NCBI RefSeq assembly: GCF_025938095.1
Contig: NZ_JAPCZF010000001.1
Span: 620,001-684,000, forward strand
From: Novosphingobium sp. JCM 18896
GTDB lineage: Bacteria > Pseudomonadota > Alphaproteobacteria > Sphingomonadales > Sphingomonadaceae
DNA: 64,000 bases
Direction: 5' to 3'
This document shows positions 59,420 through 64,000 of this stretch, piece by piece; the stretch's first letter is position 1; every line of letters starts with the position of its first letter. Under the pieces are notes generated by a model. It ran no database searches, was not told where the DNA came from, and saw nothing but the letters and a program-made list of their open reading frames with translations. The position numbers were made by a program, and so were the translations under genes.

Positions 59420-59444
59420 CCCTTCTCGCGGATCGAGAAGGGGG
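59420..59444 (+). promoter_or_regulatory. Hairpin over the ribosome binding site of the next gene
   Basis: CCCTTCTC at 59420-59427 can pair with GAGAAGGG at 59435-59442, which includes the Shine-Dalgarno (AAGGGGG, 59438-59444) 6 bases before ATG 59451. The structure would hide the ribosome binding site when folded. Confidence 0.5.
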
Positions 59445-59450
59445 CTTCCG

Positions 59451-60365
59451 ATGATGCGTGCCGGATTGCGTGGGCTGACCGCGAGCGTGCTGTTGCTCGC
59501 TACGAGCGCACAGGCGGAAGTGCTCACCGTCGAGGGCGTCTATCCCGCCGGCAGCGACGGCGCGGCGGCGATGAGGGCGATCGCGGTGGAATCGTTCGGC
59601 GGCTCCGACGGCCCCGACCTCGCGATCCGCATCGAGGACGCGCTGCGCAGTGTCGAGATCGACGGGCGCCCCTATTTTCGCGTTCTGCCCAGCGCTAGCG
59701 GCGGTGCCGACGGGGTGCTGCGCGGCACGGCCACGGCCGAGATCAAGCGCGAACGCTATACCGAACAGCGCGAGCGCTGCGTCGCCAAGGATGCGAACGG
59801 CAAGTGCACCGAGAAGCGCAAGGAAGACGTGCGTTGCACACGCCGGCGCATCGAGCTCGTGCCCAACGTCCGCCTGATCGCGCGCGACGGCGCGCTGATC
59901 CATGCCGACAGTCAGCTCGAACAGGCCACGGATTCGCGCTGCGAGGACAACTCGTCCGAACAGCGCTCGCCCGAGACCGTGGTGCGCGAGCTCGTCGGGC
60001 GCATTGCCGGCCGTCTGCGCAGCGCGCTGGCACCCGCCTGGCGCCGCGACTCGATCCGCGTGCTCGAGGATCGCAAGGGCCTCTCGCGCGAGGACGGCGA
60101 CAAGTTCAAGAACGCGCTGCGGCTAACCAAGACCGATGCCGGCGCGGCCTGTCGCCAATGGCGGGCGATCGCTGATGCGAATCCCAGCCATCCCGCGACG
60201 CTGTTCAACATCGGTCTGTGCGACGAGGCAGCCGGCAATCTCGATGCCGAGCGCATTTACCAACAGGTTCGGCCGCTGACGCGTGCCGGCAACGTCGGCG
60301 AAGGGCTCGAACGGATTGCCGCCCGCCGCCGCGCCGTACGGCAGTTGGCGGCCCATGCACGCTAA
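59451..60365 (+). CDS. Secreted protein with CsgG-like start and TPR-like end
   Basis: 304 residues. Signal peptide ending SAQAEV. AIAVESFGGSDGPDLAIRIEDALRSVEIDGRPYFRVLP resembles the Rossmann-like core of CsgG/LpoB-type periplasmic proteins. A cysteine-bearing segment (RERCVAKDANGKCTEKRKEDVRCTRRR) and a beta region follow, then a Cys-containing TPR-like end (ACRQWRAIADANPSHPATLFNIGLCDEAAGNLDAE). Six cysteines may form disulfides. Function unknown; the CsgG relation is inference from pattern. Start 59451 or the adjacent 59454. Confidence 0.8.
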   Translation: MMRAGLRGLTASVLLLATSAQAEVLTVEGVYPAGSDGAAAMRAIAVESFGGSDGPDLAIRIEDALRSVEIDGRPYFRVLPSASGGADGVLRGTATAEIKRERYTEQRERCVAKDANGKCTEKRKEDVRCTRRRIELVPNVRLIARDGALIHADSQLEQATDSRCEDNSSEQRSPETVVRELVGRIAGRLRSALAPAWRRDSIRVLEDRKGLSREDGDKFKNALRLTKTDAGAACRQWRAIADANPSHPATLFNIGLCDEAAGNLDAERIYQQVRPLTRAGNVGEGLERIAARRRAVRQLAAHAR

Positions 60366-60495
60366 CAAAACGCCGATTTCATCGTGATTGCAGTGCATTT
60401 GCCATGTGGTTTCGCCCAACAGGCTTGCCAGCGGCACATGCGTTCTTTAGGGCGACTGCCGAGATTTCCATCCTCCGGTTTAGAAGGGGCAATTC

Positions 60496-60732
60496 ATGAG
60501 CGACACCGCCGATCGGGTTAAGAAGATCGTTGTAGAACACCTGGGCGTTGAAGCCGACAAGGTGACCGAGGACGCGAGCTTCATCGACGATCTGGGCGCC
60601 GACAGCCTCGACATCGTCGAGCTGGTCATGGCTTTCGAAGAAGAGTTCGGCGTCGAAATCCCGGACGATGCTGCCGAAAAGATCAGCACCGTTTCCGACG
60701 CGATCAAGTTCATCAACGACAACAAGGGCTGA
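60496..60732 (+). CDS. acpP: Acyl carrier protein
   Basis: 78 residues, highly acidic. The phosphopantetheine serine lies in [19 protein letters not shown]. It carries growing acyl chains in fatty acid synthesis. fabF follows 124 bases later on the same strand, with a terminator-like hairpin between them, the standard acpP-fabF order. Confidence 0.98.
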   Translation: MSDTADRVKKIVVEHLGVEADKVTEDASFIDDLGADSLDIVELVMAFEEEFGVEIPDDAAEKISTVSDAIKFINDNKG

Positions 60733-60807
60733 TAAGGCCCATCATTCCCGGCTGCCCTGAGCCTGTCTAAGGGTTGTCTGTGGGGAGCCAGGGATGAATT
60801 ATTCGGC

Positions 60808-60845
60808 AGGCTCGACCTCTCGGGAGGTTGAGCCTGTTGTTTTTT
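60808..60845 (+). terminator. Terminator-like hairpin between acpP and fabF
   Basis: 12-bp stem AGGCTCGACCTC/GAGGTTGAGCCT (one G-U) with a TCGG loop. GTTG follows, then TTTTTT at 60840-60845. It lies upstream of the fabF ribosome binding site and could attenuate fabF relative to acpP. Confidence 0.75.
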
Positions 60846-60856
60846 CGGAGAATTGC

Positions 60857-62122
60857 ATGCGTCGTGTCGTCGTAACGGGTCTTGGTCTGGTCACTCCGCT
60901 GGGTGCGGACGTGGAAACGACCTGGAGCAATCTGATCGCCGGCAAGTCCGGCGCCGGCCGCATTACCCGGTTCGATACCGAAGGCCAGAAGTGCCACATC
61001 GCGGCCGAGGTGAAGCCTAAGGATCATCCCTGGGGCTTCGACGCCGACAAGCGCGTCGACCACAAGGTCCAGCGCCAGGTCGATCCCTTCATCGTTTTCG
61101 GCATCGATGCCGCCGGCCAGGCGATCGAAGATGCTGGCCTGACCGACATGACCGAGGAAGAACGCTACATGGCGGGCTGCTCGATCGGTTCGGGCATTGG
61201 CGGCCTGCCGGGCATCGAGAGCGAATCGCTCGTGCTCGCCAACAAGGGCCCTGCGCGCGTCAGCCCGCACTTCGTGCACGGACGCCTGATCAATCTCATC
61301 TCGGGCCAGGTCTCGATCAAGTACGGCCTGATGGGCCCGAACCACGCGGTCGTCACCGCTTGCTCGACCGGCGCCCACTCAATCGGCGACGCCGCGCGCA
61401 TGATCAAGGACGGCGATGCCGACGTCATGCTGGCGGGCGGTGCCGAATCCACGATCTGCCCGATCGGCATCGCCGGTTTCGCCCAGGCGCGCGCGCTGTC
61501 GACCGCGTTCAACGACCAGCCCGAGAAGGCCAGCCGCCCCTACGACAAGGACCGCGACGGCTTCCTGATGGGCGAGGGCGCCGGTGTCGTCGTTCTGGAA
61601 GAGCTCGAGCACGCCAAGGCGCGCGGCGCCAAGATCTACGCCGAAGTCATCGGCTATGGCCTGTCGGGCGACGCCTATCACGTCACCGCGCCGCACCCCG
61701 AGGGCTCGGGCGCGTTCCGTTCGATGCAGATGGCGCTGCGCAAGGCCGGCGTCGAGCCCAAGGACATCGACTACATCAACGCCCACGGCACCTCGACCCC
61801 GCTCGGCGACGAGCTCGAGCTGGGCGCGGTGCGTCGCCTGTTCGGCGATGCCATCGACACGGTCTCGATGAGCTCGACCAAGTCGGCGATCGGCCACCTG
61901 CTGGGCGGCGCGGGCGCGGTCGAGACGATCTTCTGCATCCTCGCGATCCGTGACCAGATCGTGCCGCCGACGCTCAACCTCGATAATCCGAGCGAGAGCT
62001 GCGAAGGCGTCGACCTCGTTCCGCACAAGGCCAAGAAGCGTCCGGTGCGCGCGGCGCTGAACAACAGCTTCGGCTTCGGCGGCACCAACGCCAGCGTCGT
62101 GGTCCGCAAGTACGAGGGCTGA
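60857..62122 (+). CDS. fabF: 3-oxoacyl-ACP synthase II
   Basis: 421 residues of the thiolase fold. Catalytic Cys in VTACSTGAHSIGDA, the two histidines in NAHGTSTPLGD and SAIGHLLGGAGAVE, and a C-terminal NNSFGFGGTNAS. It condenses acyl-ACP with malonyl-ACP. ATG 60857 (MRRVVVTGLGLVTPLG) has GGAG upstream. The reading frame stays open back through the hairpin, but that part is non-coding. Confidence 0.98.
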   Translation: MRRVVVTGLGLVTPLGADVETTWSNLIAGKSGAGRITRFDTEGQKCHIAAEVKPKDHPWGFDADKRVDHKVQRQVDPFIVFGIDAAGQAIEDAGLTDMTEEERYMAGCSIGSGIGGLPGIESESLVLANKGPARVSPHFVHGRLINLISGQVSIKYGLMGPNHAVVTACSTGAHSIGDAARMIKDGDADVMLAGGAESTICPIGIAGFAQARALSTAFNDQPEKASRPYDKDRDGFLMGEGAGVVVLEELEHAKARGAKIYAEVIGYGLSGDAYHVTAPHPEGSGAFRSMQMALRKAGVEPKDIDYINAHGTSTPLGDELELGAVRRLFGDAIDTVSMSSTKSAIGHLLGGAGAVETIFCILAIRDQIVPPTLNLDNPSESCEGVDLVPHKAKKRPVRAALNNSFGFGGTNASVVVRKYEG

Positions 62123-62128
62123 TCCCCG

Positions 62129-63103
62129 GTGTTCTCGCGTCGCGGCATCATTCTGGCGGCGCTGATCGCGCTGGCTGGCTTCGCCGCGGTGTGGAGCACC
62201 TTCGGCGGCTGGTACGGTAGCGGGCCGCTGAAACGCGATCAGGCCTTCGTCGTCCCCGACGGCGCGGGCCTGACCGTGGTCGCGGCCAAACTCCAGCGCG
62301 AAGGCGCGATCGCCTCGGCCGAGGCGTTCCGCCTGCGCGCGCGGTTCTTCGCCAGCGCGGCGCCGATCAAGGCCGGCGAATTCATGCTGCCCAAGGGCGC
62401 GAGCCCGTCGCGGATTCTGGCCATTCTCCAGGGCGACGAGATCATCCGCCGCTTCGTCACCGTGCCCGAGGGGATGCCCTCGATCATGGTCTACGAGCGG
62501 CTGATGGCGCAGCCGCACCTGACCGGCAAGATCGAGGTTCCCGCCGAAGGCTCGATCCTGCCCGACTCCTACGACTTCGCCCGCGGCGAGAGCCGGGCGG
62601 CGGTGCTCAAGCGCATGCAGACGGCGATGCAGCGCCGGCTCGACGAGCTATGGGCCCAGCGCAAGCCCGGCAGCGTGGTGAAGACCAAGCAGGAAGCGCT
62701 GACGCTCGCCTCGATCGTCGAGAAGGAAACCGGCAAGCCCTCCGAGCGGCGCCAGGTCGCGGGGCTCTACTCGAACCGCGTGCGTACGGGCATGCTGCTC
62801 CAGGCCGATCCGACGATCATCTATCCGATCACCAAGGGCAAGCCGCTGGGCCGCCGCATCCGCCAGTCCGAGATCGCCGCGGTCAACGGCTACAACACCT
62901 ATACGATGGTCGGCCTGCCCAAGGGCCCGATCACCAATCCCGGCAGCGATTCGATCGCCGCCGTGCTCGACCCGGCGCCGACCAAGGCGCTCTACATGGT
63001 AGCCGACGGCACTGGCGGCCACGCCTTCGCCGACACGCTTTCGCAGCACAACGCCAACGTCGCCAAGTGGTTCGCGATCCGCCGCGCGCGCGGAGAGCTC
63101 TGA
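62129..63103 (+). CDS. mltG: Endolytic murein transglycosylase MltG
   Basis: 324 residues with a GTG start at 62129. One N-terminal membrane helix (IILAALIALAGFAAVW), a LysM-like subdomain, and the YceG/MltG core with catalytic Glu in LASIVEKETGK, then YSNRVRTGMLLQADPTIIY and the terminal NPGSDSIAAVLDPA. It cleaves nascent glycan strands and helps set their length. acpP-fabF-mltG is a common alphaproteobacterial order; 6 bases separate it from fabF. Confidence 0.96.
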   Translation: MFSRRGIILAALIALAGFAAVWSTFGGWYGSGPLKRDQAFVVPDGAGLTVVAAKLQREGAIASAEAFRLRARFFASAAPIKAGEFMLPKGASPSRILAILQGDEIIRRFVTVPEGMPSIMVYERLMAQPHLTGKIEVPAEGSILPDSYDFARGESRAAVLKRMQTAMQRRLDELWAQRKPGSVVKTKQEALTLASIVEKETGKPSERRQVAGLYSNRVRTGMLLQADPTIIYPITKGKPLGRRIRQSEIAAVNGYNTYTMVGLPKGPITNPGSDSIAAVLDPAPTKALYMVADGTGGHAFADTLSQHNANVAKWFAIRRARGEL

Positions 63104-63120
63104 TCTTTGGAGGTTCGCCG

Positions 63121-63612
63121 CTGCTGGTTACCGCCGAACTGCCGGTGGGGCTGCAGGACTGGGCCGATGCGCTAAGGCGCCAGCACTATCCGGCCGAGCG
63201 CAACCGCCTGGCCGCGCACGTCACCATGTTCCACGCACTGCCCCCTTCGGCCGAGGGCGAGGTGCGCCGGCTACTGGGCGAGATGGCGCGGCAGAAGCCG
63301 CCCGAGGCCGAAGTGACCGGACTGATGGACCTGGGGCAGGGCACGGCCTTCACCGTCGACAGCCCCCGCATGGTCGCGATCCACGCAGAGTTGGCCGAAC
63401 GTCTGCACGGCTTGATCCAGCAGCGTGACGATCGCCCGCTGCGGCTCCACGTCACCGTGCAGAACAAGGTCCCGCGCGCCGAGGCGCAAGCGCTGCAGGC
63501 GGCGCTGGCGGCCGAGTTCAAGCCGCGCCCGTTCCGCTTCCGCGGGCTGGCGCTGTCGCACTGGCGCGACGAGCTCTGGCAACAGGCGCAGCTCTATTCG
63601 TTCCGCGGCTGA
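63121..63612 (+). CDS. thpR: RNA 2',3'-cyclic phosphodiesterase (2H superfamily, ThpR/LigT)
   Basis: About 163 residues with both HxTx motifs of the 2H phosphoesterases, HVTMFHAL and HVTVQNKV. They form the active site for 2',3'-cyclic phosphate or 2'-5' linkages in RNA. No ATG, GTG or TTG start is in frame near the N-terminus. A perfect GGAGG at 63109-63113 stands 7 bases before CTG 63121, so initiation at CTG (LLVTAELPVG) is proposed. It begins 17 bases after the mltG stop. The 3' end overlaps the convergent AAA ATPase gene by 19 bases. Confidence 0.75.
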   Translation: MLVTAELPVGLQDWADALRRQHYPAERNRLAAHVTMFHALPPSAEGEVRRLLGEMARQKPPEAEVTGLMDLGQGTAFTVDSPRMVAIHAELAERLHGLIQQRDDRPLRLHVTVQNKVPRAEAQALQAALAAEFKPRPFRFRGLALSHWRDELWQQAQLYSFRG

Positions 63613-64000
63613 GCGGCCAGATGGCCTAGGACGAATTCGCGGCGTTGAGGCACGCCGGCCAGAGGCAGCATGATCGTCTCGTAGCCGAGCGCCTGGTAGA
63701 CCGCGATCATCGCCTCGCAGGTCGCCGCGGCTTCGGCCTCGTCCTGCCGGCGTTCTTCGTCGCGCGCGTAGATCTCCGGCCAGTGCGGCGCGACGAAGAC
63801 CTTACGGTTGTAGCGAAACATCTCGGCGGCGCGATGCAGGTGTGCGGGCACGGGCAGGCCGCAGAGCGTCAGGTAGCCGATCACGTCGGGCAGGCCGCGG
63901 TCGCAGATCACCGGGCCGGGCAGTAGGCAGGCCTCACGGTGCGAACGCAGGTCCCACGACAGCATGAGCTCGGCAAAGGCGCTACGATCGGCCCATGGCA
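63594..64000 (-). CDS. C-terminal part of an AAA-family ATPase (partial)
   Basis: Open to the right edge of the window; visible residues include SAFAELMLSWDLRSHREA, VICDRGLPDVIGYL (Walker B-like region with D and R), RYNRKVFVAPHWPEIYARDEERRQDEAEA and GYETIMLPLAGVPQRREFVLGHL. This pattern matches small predicted ATPases related to NadR-type kinases (AAA_28, COG3911). The P-loop would lie beyond the window. An internal ATG at 63965 is not the start because the frame continues upstream without a stop. Confidence 0.75.
   Translation of the reverse strand, partial: PWADRSAFAELMLSWDLRSHREACLLPGPVICDRGLPDVIGYLTLCGLPVPAHLHRAAEMFRYNRKVFVAPHWPEIYARDEERRQDEAEAAATCEAMIAVYQALGYETIMLPLAGVPQRREFVLGHLAAQPRNE

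Overview
The window reads as a stretch of core chromosome from a GC-rich alphaproteobacterium, most likely of the order Sphingomonadales (Novosphingobium or Sphingomonas type). The basis is the alphaproteobacterial gene order (ffs-dnaX-ebfC; rpsB-tsf-pyrH-frr-uppS-cdsA-dxr-rseP-bamA-skp-fabZ; asd-dapF-mtaB-ftsY-yciB), an NDUFS4-type complex I accessory subunit, a zinc-free ribosomal protein L31, two TonB-dependent receptors, a promoter with the EcfG (general stress sigma) consensus, and short secreted or membrane proteins of a sphingomonad flavour. Codon use and GC content look even throughout. No insertion sequence, integrase, prophage or CRISPR array was seen.

Layout. 1-6.4 kb: the end of a polyprenyl synthetase gene, an acidic small protein, hrpB, a complex I subunit, a secreted tandem-repeat protein, SRP RNA, dnaX and ebfC. 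6.4-13 kb: a TSUP exporter, lon, an HU gene, a lipoprotein, rlmB and tRNA-Tyr, separated by palindromic repeat elements. 13-17 kb: chrA, psd-pssA and a pair of small membrane-anchored proteins. 17-28.9 kb: translation genes leading into isoprenoid, phospholipid and outer-membrane assembly genes, with fabZ directly after skp and no lpx genes. 29-37 kb: a prolyl-hydroxylase-like enzyme, tRNA-His, an overlapping ccmCDEFGHI cytochrome c maturation operon, and kup. 37-43.5 kb (minus strand): a cyclophilin, a Urate_ox_N-like membrane protein, yciB, ftsY, mtaB, dapF and asd. 43.7-55.2 kb: a TonB receptor with a His-rich secreted protein, a GGDEF/EAL protein, an IPNS-like oxygenase, an EVE protein, csbD, an LplT-like transporter, pgsA, a second TonB receptor and a small membrane protein. 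55.2-64 kb: rnd-oxyR, aspS, a secreted protein with a hairpin over its ribosome binding site, acpP-fabF-mltG, an RNA 2',3'-cyclic phosphodiesterase with a probable CTG start, and the end of an AAA ATPase.

Many genes serve the cell envelope: phospholipid headgroups (cdsA, psd, pssA, pgsA), undecaprenyl and isoprenoid precursors (uppS, dxr), outer-membrane protein assembly (bamA, skp, rseP), fatty acids (fabZ, acpP, fabF), peptidoglycan (dapF, asd, mltG), and membrane targeting (ffs, ftsY). The absence of lpxD/lpxA/lpxB next to bamA-skp-fabZ fits a sphingomonad, whose outer leaflet carries glycosphingolipids in place of lipid A.

The most unusual material is non-coding: a dispersed inverted-pair repeat of about 100 bp (four copies), a second 82-bp palindrome (two copies of identical length), an EcfG-type promoter before csbD, a terminator-like hairpin between acpP and fabF, and a hairpin over a ribosome binding site. 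No large uncharacterised gene system is evident. The best candidates for undescribed biology are the small orphan proteins and the repeat families.
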